A stretch of 64,000 nt of DNA from Larix kaempferi. Taxonomy: Eukaryota > Streptophyta > Pinopsida > Pinales > Pinaceae. The DNA lies in the NCBI GenBank assembly GCA_027924585.1, contig BSBM01000076.1:3610501-3674500 (forward strand), written 5' to 3'. This document shows positions 1 through 11,388 of this stretch, in pieces; within the stretch, counting starts at the first letter, position 1, and each line of letters starts with the position of its first letter. A model generated the notes under the pieces. It saw only the letters and a list, made by a program, of their open reading frames with translations, searched no databases and was not told the DNA's origin. A program made the position numbers and the translations under genes.

Positions 1-1480
1 TGTTTTTTTCCATTTTAAAAAAATACACTATTGTCCAAAGCCTTTTACTTATTTTTTATAATTTGAGAAAGGAAACATCTAGAAAAATCTAGAAACCCTA
101 ACAGCCAATTATTTCATGTAAGAAAGCACTTGGTTCACTCATTCCTCACACGTTCTTTAGCAAGAGAAGCTTCCTACCACAACATCAAGCATTTTAGTTG
201 TGGCTTGGAGCATTGGGAGCAAGTGTTGGTGCATTTCCAGCAAGAGGACAGTTGTGGGTGTTAAATTTTATAATTTTTGCAGATCTGATATGATTATGAG
301 CAGAACAGTATACTGATTTTAGCTTTTAGCAGATACACTTGAAAATAAAATCATTCACCATAGATCATCCAACACAATAGGGCACACAAAATTTTACCCT
401 GGGGAAACCTTTAAAGGAATAAAACCCCAGCAAGAATAATCTTCCGGAAAATATGAGATGACTGAGTTTTACATGAGCAGATTTAGAGAGCAGACTTTTA
501 CATCAAAATACACTTGCCCTTAGGGCACACATACCAAGAAACACATAAATGAGTCTTCTAGGGTTTAAGTGCACTCGGCTGTTCACCTGCTGTATATGAT
601 GACAACTATAGGACGATGATGCAAGTCCTGTACTTGCTACAACTGAAAATATCAAACACAATAGGGATGACACTAGCCCTGAAGCAGCTCCAAGCAGCTT
701 AAAAGAGAAGATCAAACTCTAACGCTGAGGCTGCCAAGTGTTTGCTGTGAGCCTTGATGACTGTACTGAAAGCCTTGAAGTGTTTAGGTCTTCTCCAGTT
801 GCCCTAATCTTCCAGCTGAGAGAGAAGGGATTGTACTGTAACCCTGATTAGGACAGAACCATACTGCAACTGTGAATCCGAACTGCTGTTAAGATGAAGT
901 ACTGAGACGTGACCCCTTCTAGAGCTGATCCGAACTGCTGTTAAGGTAAAAATGCTAAGGCATGAGTCCTTAGGGCAGACCCGAGCCGCTGTTAAGGTAA
1001 AATCGTGACCCCTTTCAAAGCTGAGGATAGCTGCAACCCTTTAGGGCCTCAACACAAACTCGGCCTCCACAAGAAGGAAGAGAAGACAGCTGGGCAGCCT
1101 CAAGGAAGAAGAGAAGATAGTCCTGAACCTCCGAGCTGATCCAAATCCTTGACAAAGAAGAAGATAACCTGCTGAAATTACCCCAGAATCACTTCCATAG
1201 ATTTAGGATTAAACAAATGATAAAATCCACTTAATTAGGGTTATAATATATTTGCACTTTTAACCTTTCATAAAAGATCTTGATTTTTATCTTGGTCTTT
1301 TGGTCCTTTACTAGTAGGCTCTTGGTCCTTCATTGGGTTCCATAACCACAACTAGTCATTTAAGCATTCTTCTTGGTCTTCGTGGTCCACACGTGCCAAC
1401 TCAAAGTACATCATCATAAATAAGGAAGATTATTCATTGTTTATCTTGTTCTCCTCACCAACACCAAGGTCATGTGCTAG
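1..1480 (-). mobile_element. LTR-like sequence, degenerate, orientation tentative
   Basis: No coding region is recognisable. On the minus strand, the stretch around 385-410 reads GGTTTCCCCAGGGTAAA, close to the words in the U5 part of the copia-type LTRs elsewhere in the window (near 7970 and 19265). A possible LTR end (..TTTAACA on the minus strand) sits at position 258, but no convincing primer-binding site follows it. Between about 870 and 1030 a 'CCGA(A/G)C(T/C)GCTGTTAAG' phrase recurs three times. The boundaries are guesses; this is a retrotransposon-derived interpretation only. Confidence 0.3.
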
Positions 1481-1650
1481 GTACTTCAACAAGGGGTGGC
1501 CAGTCCCTTGAGAAGGCCCCATAGCCCACTAACCAAGGGGAGGAGTACATCACTTGCCTAGACCCAGTCTAGGGCTTCTAGTGATGACCTGGTAATTGAT
1601 CAGGTGCCTCTGCCCCAGGTTGCAACAAGTTGACCAATGTCAACTACTTG

Positions 1651-1950
1651 GTAACTAACCAAGTGCCTCCATTCTCCTAGAGAATGGATCTCAACCCCAA
1701 GCTGAGCTTCAGTTCTAGGCTGGAATCAAATTCTTGGTAACTGACCAGGTGCCTCCATTCTCCCAGAGAATGGATCTCAGCCCCAGGATGAGCTTTAGTC
1801 CTGGACTGGAATCAAATTCTTGGTAACTTACTAGGTGCCTCCATTCTCCCAGAGAATGGCTCTTAGCCCCAGGATGAGCTTTAGTCCTAGAATGGAATCA
1901 AATTCTTGCTAACTAACCAGGTGCCTCCATTCTCCCAGAGAATGGCTCTC
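1651..1950. repeat. 86-bp tandem repeat, about 3.5 units
   Basis: Units start near 1651, 1737, 1823 and 1909, a constant 86-bp spacing. Each contains 'GTGCCTCCATTCTCC', 'AGAGAATGG' and, in full units, 'GGAATCAAATTCTTG'. Copies differ by scattered substitutions, so the array is not recent. It lies immediately upstream of a hAT transposase relic. No coding potential is evident, and the short open frames here are by-products of the repeat. Confidence 0.85.
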
Positions 1951-2113
1951 GATGCTGCTCAAAAATCAACAGTGGACAGCAAGAAGGAGGGTGTGGGCAT
2001 TCCTATATTTGATGAGCATTCATGGCATATTTTTTACAGATTTTTTTGCTATTTTTGCGGCATTCATGCCTTCTCTAAGTGTGGGCATATGTTTTTATTG
2101 TTTTTGCAACATT

Positions 2114-2442
2114 CATGGCTTCTCAAAGTGCCATTACCTCTGCCCTTGGAGCTTCTCAACCAAGCAAGCAACGAGAATACTATCCTCTTTGGAGGCATGT
2201 TACCAAGCTCAGGCAAATGGGTGATGGTGTGGGTTCATGGAATGGAGGTGCAATTTATGTAAGGTTGAAAAAACCTTCAAGGGATCTTACACAAGAGTCA
2301 AGGCTCACATTTTAGATGAAGGAGTGAAGGGTGTTGAAGCTTGTGTATTTACCAGAGATCCGGAGGTGAGAGCTACATTCAAGAGAGAGCATGATGGTGC
2401 TCAAAGGTTGAAGGATCATAGAGCCAAGATTGGTATAGGTAG
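2114..2442 (+). pseudogene. hAT transposase relic, BED zinc-finger part
   Basis: Translation from the ATG at 2114 resembles the N-terminus of plant hAT transposases: a Ser/Ala/Gln-rich leader, then YPLWRHVTKLR, then a BED-type zinc finger (WRCNLCKVEK..YTRVKAHIL). The finger is in a different frame from the leader, which implies a one-base frameshift near 2230-2240. After the finger the frame runs to RAKIGIGS and is cut at 2442 by a long insertion (2443-7009). The coding sequence resumes at 7010 after the duplicated GGTAG. BED domains bind DNA; in an intact hAT element this protein would recognise the element ends. This copy cannot make a functional transposase. Confidence 0.8.
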
Positions 2443-3075
2443 TGTTACCGGATGAATTAGCAGGGCTAGTATCTGATGAACATATATAAGAGAAAGTGAC
2501 CATTGTCACCTTAGCTACTTCTCCAACTTCTTTGGAGAGTCGGAACCTCCAAGGGGAGAGCCCTTCCGTGATCTACAACACACTTAGAAGCTATGCCTTC
2601 TACACAAAATGTCAATGACCAGTGCCTTGAATAGTAGTGTTTATGTGAATGAATAAGAGATACTATATAATGATGCACTTAGTAAATATCAGATGTACCG
2701 AGTTAGTGTATCTAGTCAATGTATCCAATCATCAATCACTAATAGCAATGAGTGTTACTATAAGATATAGATCACTTAACAACTAAGGAAAACAACCACC
2801 AATAGCAATCTTAGTATGTGAATGAGGTCATGCATCAATTGTTTATAAAAGTCAATGACAAATGTGTGATCAACTCTAGCAATTGTGGTGAATGAATATA
2901 AATATAATGATCAAATAGTCAAAATTCTTAAATGGAAAGAATCATGACAAGTCTAACACTTCAAGTATTGGAAAATAACATTCATTTTAGGTCTGTATGA
3001 TAAGGTATGACAATGGTATCAAGGTCTATTTATAGCAATTGCAAAGTAGTCAAAGGTCAATAGGAATATAAACAA

Positions 3076-4699
3076 TGTCACGTCCCCTCCCATCGTTCCC
3101 AAGCAAGGGAGAGAACAGGACATTAAAACTGGGCATCTAGCTCCATGATCATTAACAAAATTAATTGAAAATAAAAAGACATATGCAGATGTATAAGTGT
3201 AAGAAACACAACAGAAGTAAATTCAACTACACATCTAGCATGCATTCAACATATTCATGATAGTCATCAAATAAAGACATTGCAAAATTAACACAAGAGA
3301 GTACTTATCTTGAAACAAAGTAGTCCCGAGCAACTGGCTATGCAACTGCAACGTTCCACCCAACCATAGGCCAGTTGTGCTCATCAATCTCTCAACACAA
3401 CTGCCACCCCCGAGCTGGGCATGATTTCTACAAGGAAAAAGGGAACAACAGACTCACACATAGCCAAATATACACCAAATCAGCCAAGCCAATCCACAAT
3501 TGGGTTTATCAGGCTGCTAAGGCAATGGAAGGGAATGAATTGCTAAGCTAGTGAGCTCAACCACAGAGCTATGGATACCTCAACAAGATCTATCTAGCTT
3601 GGTCCCCACAATACCTACACACCCAACACAAGGAAGTATTCCCTTCATTGCTACACAGTCCCTCAGGCCGTAGTTTCCATTCTAGTGCTCTTCAAGGTGT
3701 GCATAGAAGAGTAGTTAGCCATTTTGATCTTTCAGTGAGGTTACTCTCTTCACTAGGCTTATCAAGCCAACTTTGGTCCTCTTCCACTCCTAATTTCTTA
3801 CTCACAAGTTCAAACCAAAACAGGGATGCACATAACAACAAAACACAAGTGTTGGGTATGAAGAAAAATGTTTTGACTGTGGGATGTTCAAAATGGGGTT
3901 TCCATGAGTTTCCAAAATCGTGGGCAACCCAAAATGAAATGTTAGATGGTTGAATCAACCTTGGGAGAGCCAATTCGATTTTAGAAAACGTTTATGGGCA
4001 TTCAAGGGGCAGAAACGACCTCTTTAAACCCCCAAATCGTGACTCTCCTCCCAGCTAGTCTGCAACACAAAAACGAATTGCCAGCTATGGAAAATGAAGG
4101 AAAGAGATGGAAACCTTGAAGGAGAAAGCCCCAGCTAGCTCAGATTGTATGCGGGAGCAAAGACCATGGGTGAATAATGGCTTGGGCACAATTTTTGTGG
4201 GTGTTTTCTTGTCATGGAAGCCAAAATATGATTTCCCAAATTGATGGCTTGCCCATACACGAAATTGGCTGCCATACCTCTCCATTCCCAATGCATTATT
4301 TACCTCAATCAACTCTTGGAAGAATTAAATGATTGGGTGCATAAGTCAAAATGGGTAGTTGAGGGTTTATGGGTTCTCTCATTGACATTTGGCTTAACAC
4401 TATTGGCTCAAAGGTTTGAATATTTTCCCTCCCTATCCTTTGTAAAAATCATGCCCCCATCTCTTGTTGCATTGCATAGCTAGTTGTGGGTATTTCATTA
4501 AAATTTATATTTACATGATGTCTTAATTTCTATTGTGCGTGGCTAGCACGAAAACCATATGCATCGATTTTTAATTGCCGATACATAAAACGCTAAATCG
4601 ATGGCGGGGCCTTGGCCTTGAGCTTTTCACCATGATTTAATAACGATATTTACATCATTTACAATTTTAATGCAATAGGGTCAAAATCGGGATATTACA
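3076..4699. mobile_element. Nested insertion, probable solo LTR (1.6 kb)
   Basis: The sequence starts TGTCACGTCCCC and ends GGGATATTACA, a TG..CA pair. It is flanked by AACAA (3071-3075 and 4700-4704). The next five target bases (TGTCA) equal the first five of the insert, so the duplication could also be read as ten bases. The left flank continues smoothly into the right flank. No recognisable coding region was found, and open frames inside (for example near 3692-3973) match nothing I know. A Ty3/gypsy-type solo LTR is the likeliest explanation; the family is not established. Confidence 0.55.
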
Positions 4700-5329
4700 A
4701 ACAATGTCATAGCCACTTTGACAAACTTCACTTAATCAAATTGTAAATACATTAGACTTGGGTCAGTATGTTTTCCAAACACCAGATTAGCAACAACATC
4801 ATGAATTTCCTTCCTTTAATGTCAAGTTTGTGGCAATGAAAATCATACAAGATGCGTGCAATGAGTAATTTGAATTCTGAGTGGTTTTGTATGAGATAAT
4901 CCAATATATAGCAGTCTGTAATCAGAATTTTCAGACCTCTTCAGAGTAGATTTCAGACCTTTGCATGCAATATATCAGCCTTCAAATATCTTTGCTTTTA
5001 TTATTACTTATTAACCGGTAATGTTGTCTTGTAAGTGCAATTGTTAGGGATTTGAAGAGATGACTGTTTTGGGCCCAACAGTCTGCAAATATGTAGACTT
5101 ATTGGCAGCAACAGAGAAGAAGGGCTGAAAGGTTTGGTTTTGGGCCTTAGAATAGGTGTTCAATGGGGGACTGAGGGCTGAGATGGCTAAGGAAAGGGAA
5201 ATGGTGAGGTAATGGAGGAGAGGAAGGATGAATGAGTGAATGAGAAAGGAGGGAGGAAAGGAGAGAGGTACAGGGAGAACAATTCAGGGTTAGGTTTAGG
5301 TTTTTAAGGTTTTAGGTCTGATTTTTGGT

Positions 5330-5670
5330 AGTGTTTTAGGGTATTCTAAGAATTTTTTTAAAAATTTTTAGGGCTTCCTAAAATTTCGCCCTAGGGTTTT
5401 TAGGGCCTTAAATGGCAGGCCGAATTTGTAGGAGGGAGGGCCGAAACTTTAGGGAGGCCAAAAATTGAAAAAAAATTAATTTATTGATTTTTAGGGTTTT
5501 TCTTAGGATTTTTTTTATTTTAAAGATTTTATGGCTTCCTAAAATTTCGCCGTAGGGTTTTTAGGGCTAAAGAAGGCAAGGCGAAATTGTAGGAGAGAGG
5601 GCCGAAATTTTAGTAAGGCCAAAAAATAAAAAAAATTAATTTTTTGATTTTCTAGGGTTTTTAACATAAA
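5330..5670. repeat. Tandem duplication of about 170 bp
   Basis: Two diverged units each carry 'GGCTTCCTAAAATTTCGCC' (near 5370 and 5531) followed by '(C/G)TAGGGTTTTTAGGGC' and a 'AGGGCCGAAA' phrase. It lies inside the long insertion at 2443-7009. No coding sequence is visible. Confidence 0.7.
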
Positions 5671-7009
5671 ATTGCAGACCTAATTTTTAACCTACTTTTA
5701 CCATGAAAATGTAGATTTACACTTGAAAATGCAAAATCTAACCCTAAATAATAATTACAAATGTACAAACTAGGGTTTGATGTAGAGAAAGATAGACCAA
5801 CTTAGGGTTTTAATGGATTTTACCCCAAACCCTAGCCTTAGAGGAAGGTGACAAGCCTTTCTCTTGGAGGAAATTCTCCTTGCTATTAGGTTAGGGCTTC
5901 TTGAAACAACCTCTAGGGGTTGGTTTCAAGAGCCTAAACTAGGGCAAAGTTGGAGCTCCAAGGCTAAACTTTGTAAAAACCTTCTCTTGGGAGCATTTTT
6001 ACTATGCAATGATAGAACAACAGGCAAAAGCCCTACAAAGAGAATGTAGCCCTAGGGCTACCATTTAGTCATTTAAGATGCAAAATTTACCTACTATTCA
6101 TCAAGCAAACCTTAAAAAATGTAAAAGACTTTCTTTGAGCATGAGTTATTCCAACCATTCTAGCATCCACAAAGCATTAGCAAGAGAAAGAAAGCATCCA
6201 ACTTCATCCAAGAGCAAGAAGAATCATCCCTCCAAGAGGTGCACATTACTTCATAAAGCCATTCTAGGGTAAAAGAGTAGCATAATGAATTTTATCCCAT
6301 AAGTTGTATGTAAAAATGAAGTGAGGAGATTGTATTTATATGATTTCACATTCACTTTAAATTTTTTTTACAGAGCCTACATGCTTTAAAATGTCACTTT
6401 AAAATTAAAACATGTCAACTTAAATTTATAATATAAAATAATCATATATGTGGGTAACTTGGGGCATTTTCCTTAGAGTTTACCCAAATATGACTAAAAT
6501 AACTAAAAATGAGTAAATCACTCCGAACTGAAGGCTAAAGTGGCGAGGGGGCTAGTGTCATGCCCCATCTAACCCCAACAGTGGTGAAAATCCCTCAACG
6601 CCCCCCGTATCAAGCAATGTAGACCTAGTACAAGGATGATGTCATCATGACTAGGAGCCCAAGGTGAGAGGGCGTTGCAGTGCAGAGGGACCAGGAGGGT
6701 GTGGACGGTGACCTGGAAGAGAGACATAAGCCTCAGTGCTGAGAGAAACGCCACCGGAATGATAAAACAGGTGGGGGGTTATGTGACCCACCCTTGGGAG
6801 CCTCGGACACCAACCTCAGGGCTTCAAGCCCTTTCATGAGGCAGTCAGCAATGCCACTAAGCCATAATACTCCCAAGAGAGGAATCAAAAGGGCCTAGCC
6901 ATGACCTCCACTCAGAAAATGCTGGAAAACACCCTTCCTGGTAAGAAAAAAATGACCTTCTCTCCTTGGGGCATAGCTAAAGGTGCGTTGGTACTAGTAC
7001 CAAGTAATA
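5671..7009. other. No recognisable gene; remainder of insertion E
   Basis: The stretch has only short unremarkable open frames. A locally GC-richer segment (about 6540-6860) stands out from the AT-rich surroundings and may come from another repeat family. Nothing here could be assigned. Confidence 0.5.
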
Positions 7010-7624
7010 GGTAGCACCAACAAGCATACTCCTAGCTTGGATGCTAGAAATGAGCCAAGGATTTTTCATGAAGCAAAGAAGATGAGAGCAGTCCTGGTAG
7101 AAGAAGAGATATCCAAGCTTGCAGGTGCAAGAAAAGATAACAGATTGTTGAAAATGCTCAACAATCAAGGGAGAGAAGAAGCCGAGTCAAGAGTGGCAAG
7201 GGCCATATTTGCTTGTGGCATCCTATTTATTGTGGTTCGGTCCCCCCATTGGCAGGATTTTGGTGAGGGCAATTAACACAACCCCTCAAGGTTTCAAGGG
7301 GCCAAACTATGAAAACATCAGAACAATTTTGCTCAAGAAAGAGAGGCTACTGCTTGAGGATGTTCTAAATTCAATTCGTAACTCATGGAGCAACACGGGG
7401 TTTCCATTATCGTTGATGGATGGACTGATACAAGGCGGAGGTCATTGATCAATGTCATTGCATCATCACCAAAAGGAGCAATGTTCTTAAAAACATAAGG
7501 TTGTTTAGGTGAGGTAAAAGATAGTAATTTCATTGCTGCTATTGAACAAGTAGGGCCAACAAATGTGGTGCAAGTTTTCACAGATATTGCTCCTGTTTGC
7601 AAAGTTGCAGGTGGGAGTAGATAC
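7010..7624 (+). pseudogene. hAT transposase relic, DUF659 part
   Basis: This continues the relic at 2114-2442 after the duplicated GGTAG. The stretch REEAESRVARAIFACGI is shared with hAT fragments elsewhere in the window. It is followed by a DUF659-like region: a GFKGPNYENIRTILL stretch, a NSIRNSWSNTGFPLSLMDG-type segment, and a TDIAPVCK motif typical of the RNase-H-like core. Several frame changes occur between about 7250 and 7500. The coding sequence stops at the copia LTR boundary at 7625. In the family this region holds catalytic acidic residues; the copy is broken and truncated. Confidence 0.8.
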
Positions 7625-8093
7625 TGTTGATGTTATAGCTATGAGAGGCATCCTTATAAGCTCAACCGACCTACAAATGTAAATAAAATGATAAATGTAA
7701 TTTTATATTGTAAAAGGACAAGTCGGCCCAGTGAAAAGAACAAGTCGGCCCAGTTAGGGGATTTTATGAAAAGTAATGTATAAATAGAAGTGCTGCCTCC
7801 CTCATTTTATTATTCTCACCAAGCAAGTTCGCTCAATTAGAGGAGTTTGCATTTTCTAGGTGCTAGAAGACATTTGGAGCAGATTTCTTGAGCATTGACT
7901 CAGTTTGTATTTTTATCTTCTTTGTACTAAGATCTCAGAGTAAGAAAGGGTTGCTGGGTTTTTCCTGAGTTCGGGTTTTCCCAGGGTAAAGTGTTGTGTC
8001 TATTGTCTCTATTATTTATGTGCATAGTTGTTCTTTCAGTGATCCTTTTCATTGCTTATATATATTATGCTGCTATAAGTAAAAACATTAACA
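7625..8093 (+). repeat. 5' LTR of the copia element (469 bp)
   Basis: It starts TGTTGATG and ends CATTAACA, near-perfect inverted ends, and is followed immediately by the primer-binding site. It contains GTATAAATAGA (TATA region near 7780), a repeated AAGTCGGCCCAGT, and a U5 with TGCTGGGTTTT and GTTTTCCCAGGGTAAA. The five bases before it are GATAC; no matching downstream copy is available because the 3' end is lost. Confidence 0.85.
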
Positions 8094-8105
8094 TGGTATC
8101 AGAGC
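8094..8105 (+). promoter_or_regulatory. Primer-binding site (tRNA-iMet)
   Basis: TGGTATCAGAGC directly follows the LTR end and is complementary to the 3' end of plant initiator methionine tRNA, the usual primer for copia reverse transcription. Confidence 0.9.
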
Positions 8106-8458
8106 TATGCTGAAAGTGATTATTGCCAAGAACTAGGGTTTGAAGTTTCTCCAACTTCCAACCATCAATTTGGTTCGATCTTACTTTCATTGATCTTGGC
8201 TCATCAAAGCGAATTTTTCTATTAAGTGGAATTTCATTTTGACAATTTTCAAAATTTGACCTAATTTCTGAGGCTGCTGCAGAATTAGGGTTTGCTGGTT
8301 CTCAGTGTTCTGACCACAGAATTGGAAGAAACGAAGGTTCATTCAACTTGCCTTAGGAAGGCGAATTCATCTGTGGAAGTGGTTTTCTCAAAATCCAAAA
8401 TTCATTTTTAACCTCCTAGCTCTTGCTAGGGTTTCTGCAGATCTAGTACCTAGTCAAA

Positions 8459-8964
8459 ATGTCAAGCATCAAGGTTGAAGATAGGCTTGATGGAGCTTCA
8501 AACTACTCATAAAAGTCTAGAGTGCTTATTGCTCTAGAAGAAAATGATCTACTAAACTTTGCTACAGAAGGAGTGACAGAACCAGTAGAAGCTTCAGACA
8601 AGACTCAATGGAAGAAGAATGATGCCAAGGCAAGGAGGATACTAATAGATTCAGTAAAGGATCATTTGACCCCTCAGATTTTTAAGAAGAAGACAACAAA
8701 GGAAATGTTTGACTCATTGAAGAAGTTGTTTGAGAACACAAACATTAATAGGGCTCTTGCCCTAAGGCAACAACTCTCAAGCATCAAGATGTCTAGATCA
8801 GACACCATAGTTTCATACTCCATGAAGATCACATAAACAAAAGATAAATTGGCAACAATTGGTGAAGTTATTGTAGACAGAGAGTTGGTCATGATGACCT
8901 TGAATGGTCTCCCTCAATCTTGGGAACCCTTCATCCGAAGCATATTAGGAAGATCAGAACTACC
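8459..8964 (+). pseudogene. copia gag, 5' part (UBN2-type capsid region)
   Basis: The ATG at 8459 starts MSSIKVEDRLDGASNY, the usual copia gag opening. The following region has the capsid-like features of retrotransposon gag (AKARRILIDSVKDHLTPQI, then a LKKLFEN.. helix and NGLPQSWEPF). In-frame stops lie at 8510-8512 and 8834-8836. The frame is interrupted at 8964 by the insertion and resumes at 11883 with the duplicated CTACC. Gag would form the virus-like particle that packages the element RNA. Confidence 0.88.
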
Positions 8965-9959
8965 TGTTGTCTCCCAAAATGGCATGCGTGTTGTTGAAGC
9001 CCAAAATGTAGCACACCAGTTGGATGACAACTCTCTCAGGAGAGAGGCCAATGTCACCACACTCCTCTCCTCTTCGCTTCAGGTTGGCTCTTCTCCAACT
9101 CTAGGGGGGTATCCCTAAGGTAGGATCGCTAAGGCAGGTACAGTAAACGGGCAAGGTGAACTAAAGAGGCTGCCTTAGAGAAATGAATGCAACAAAAGAT
9201 GTATTTTGAAATTGTGATGGGAAAGATGGGAGGATCAGTCCTCGAAGAAATGGCCAGTGCCAGTATATCAGAGGGGCGAATGGAGTCAAAAAGAAAGCTC
9301 AAATGGGCCTTGCTGCTAGGTGAATGTAGTAACCAACTAAGAGCTCTTGCACTAGAGAATACCTGAAAGCCGCAAAACTTAAGAGAAAAACATGGGTCAA
9401 ATAAAGTTGTGCTAGATTGTTAGCCTTCTATTCAGATGATCCCAGCTTAAGAATCGAAAGAATTGAACTAAGAGAGGTATTGCATCAGACAAGATGAAAG
9501 ATGGCAAACAAATAGAAATGGCATACAAAGAGAAAGAGAACTCTGAATTTATCCAAAGAGGCCCATGGTATTTTTCATTAAGCTTGTGGGAAGAGAAAAC
9601 TCCCAAAGTTTTTCCATCCGGTTCAATGAAGGAGGCTTGGCTCCTTTTATATGCCCAAAACCTCACTTACTTAAGAAATTATAAAATAATATAATTAAAG
9701 GAGAAAAAGCGAAAAAGGTCTTTATCTCAGACCTACTTTTTCCTACCCCTTCAACTACATAACCACTCCTAGTGTATTAAAATGAACTGCCACTCAGCTG
9801 TTGGTTCCAAACCCAACGTGTAGTAGAAGATGACGACCAAGACTTTGACCCATTGATCGACTGCCAGAAGAAAGTAGATGAGTTCGACATGTGTTCAAAA
9901 ATAGCTTCTCAGAAACTCCACGTTACAGAAACCGCGAAATTAGCCGTGAAATGCTCTAA

Positions 9960-10330
9960 GACTTCAAATAGCTGAGACATCAATCGGCTGTCCAGGAAAA
10001 AGTTTTCAACTGTCGGTGATGATGCGGATTTTCCATTTTGTGACCTCTGATCAGTGTAGTTTTCGCTGTGCTGATGGGATTGTTGAATGCCGAGTTAAAT
10101 ATTTAGGGTAACTCAGTGCTAGCTGCTTCGGTTTTAACGTGGAACTACCACCAACTGCTCCCGCTCCAAAACTTCACATGACAGCCATATTGCCTCGAAT
10201 GCTCAGCGAACTACGCTCAACAACTTGCACTGGTTTCCAAGAAAATGTCTTTAACTGTTGATGACAACGCGGAATCCCCCTGACGCGATCTCTGTCCACC
10301 GTGCTGAAGATTGAATCGCCGAGCTCGATA
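9960..10330. repeat. Diverged internal duplication in insertion A
   Basis: Segments near 9990-10080 and 10225-10310 share an order of words ('AACTGTCGGTGATGA'/'AACTGTTGATGACAA', 'GTGCTGA.G.GATTG', 'GCCGAG'). The long minus-strand open frame at 10217-10777 overlaps this and resembles no family I know; I do not call it a gene. An A13 homopolymer lies near 10590-10603. Confidence 0.4.
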
Positions 10331-10849
10331 TAGCCAAACATGCACATCGACTACCAAACAGGAAACACGTGGTGCGTTTGCTTGAAAAACCTGAGCACCG
10401 ACAACCAAAAGGAAACGACAGTGTTGGTGTGCTCCAAAATGTGACCCGTGGATCATAAAAATGTAGAATTTCTTGTGCAAACACGTTTTCGTGACCAACC
10501 AAGGGATCACACTCAAGATTTGTTGCCACAACCTCATTAAAATATATTCACATACATTCACTGTGGCTGCGAGTGTGAACATGGGGATCAAAAAAAAAAA
10601 AAAGGCTGTCAATGAAATGCTCGACTTTGACAGCAACTCCCTGTTCCTGCTTTGCATTCGGCTTCTAATAAACGCGAGCCAAGCTCCAGAAAATCCACAG
10701 TGATATTCTAGCCTGCGATGGTGGATGCACTCCTCTGTCACGGACTTCTCAAAAAGTAGCTGAAAAAGTGATGACAACCATCGATAGAAGAAAATCGTGA
10801 TTTTTTAGCACATCTTCATCACTCTTATTCTTGTCTGAAAAACACGATT

Positions 10850-10978
10850 CCTTGTCTATGGCTTCACCAACATCAACAAGGGCTTTATCAAACTTTAATG
10901 TTTCTCCAGATTCTATTTTCTCATAACTCTTCAAGAACCTATGATCAAAAAGCTTTCCACAATCATCATATAGCAAAA
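10850..10978 (-). pseudogene. DUF2439 (ZGRF1-like) fragment
   Basis: Minus-strand translation gives [18 protein letters not shown], then [20 protein letters not shown]. This fits the second half of the DUF2439 domain, where an LYD..G..L segment is followed by SGE..EFD..LVEV. In plants and animals that domain sits at the N-terminus of ZGRF1-type helicase-related proteins. The fragment is fused directly to a pectin acetylesterase-like segment without an intervening intron. It is recognised by pattern only, so the domain name is tentative. Confidence 0.5.
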
Positions 10979-11090
10979 CCTGCCAAGTATCATATGCCGG
11001 ATTCAAGATGAATATGGGCGTCTGGATATATGGAAATAGATACTGTGGAAAGAAACACTGTGCTGGATCTGACTGCCTTTGCCATTTCAC
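10979..11090 (-). pseudogene. Pectin acetylesterase fragment
   Basis: The minus-strand frame reads [18 protein letters not shown], then [12 protein letters not shown]. Plant pectin acetylesterases have a CFFPQ..(I/V)..I.TP.FI.N.AYD.WQ block. This secreted hydrolase family removes acetyl groups from cell-wall pectin. Only about 35 residues are present, ending where the DUF2439-like fragment begins, so it is an exon-sized captured piece. Confidence 0.75.
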
Positions 11091-11388
11091 CTGCTATCCT
11101 GGCTTCACTTTCAAACTCAGGTTTAAAATTTTCTGCCTCAAATATTTCCACAGAGGCTTCTGAAGAAACATTTGGCATTACGACTTGAACTGCCATCAAT
11201 TCCTGCTTGTAGATAATGTTTGGAATGACCATAAAGTGATTTGATGTAGTCCCCAAACCTGTTTCAGCAGCCTTCCTTGCTTGTCTTTTAGATTCAAGCT
11301 TCAAAATAGCCCTCTTAGAACGTGCCCTCTTTGCCTTGCAAATTCACCACTTTTATTGATTCTTTTATCTGCAATCATCTTCAAGTAT
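11091..11388 (-). pseudogene. Unidentified coding-like fragment in insertion A
   Basis: A minus-strand open frame overlapping this interval is rich in Lys/Arg/Glu (KLESKRQARKAAETG) followed by a mixed hydrophobic stretch. I do not recognise the family. It lies between the acyl-CoA synthetase-like and pectin acetylesterase-like pieces in the same orientation, so it may be a further captured exon. Confidence 0.35.

Larger units (their letters stand above)
2443..7009 (-). mobile_element. Long LTR-like insertion 'E' (possible solo LTR) in hAT
   Basis: The insertion is flanked by the 5-bp duplication GGTAG (2438-2442 and 7010-7014), and skipping it restores the hAT reading frame across the junction. 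Its left end reads TGTTACCGG. Its right end reads ..AAGTAATA, an imperfect form of the expected AACA. Without the nested 3076-4699 insertion it is about 2.94 kb, close to the 2.92 kb of the related insertion at 8965-11882. On the minus strand a TATAAATA (3034-3027) lies about 0.58 kb from the end, as expected for U3-TATA-R-U5. The block at about 2490-2570 shares 'GTTGGAGAAG' and 'GTGACAATGG'-type words with the relatives at 8965, 33286 and 34218. No second LTR or internal coding region is seen, so a solo LTR is the simplest reading. Confidence 0.7.

Noticed and set aside
10217-10777. 186-codon minus-strand open frame
   Set aside because: No similarity I recognise, composition unlike a conserved protein, overlaps a diverged duplication and a homopolymer; probably chance.
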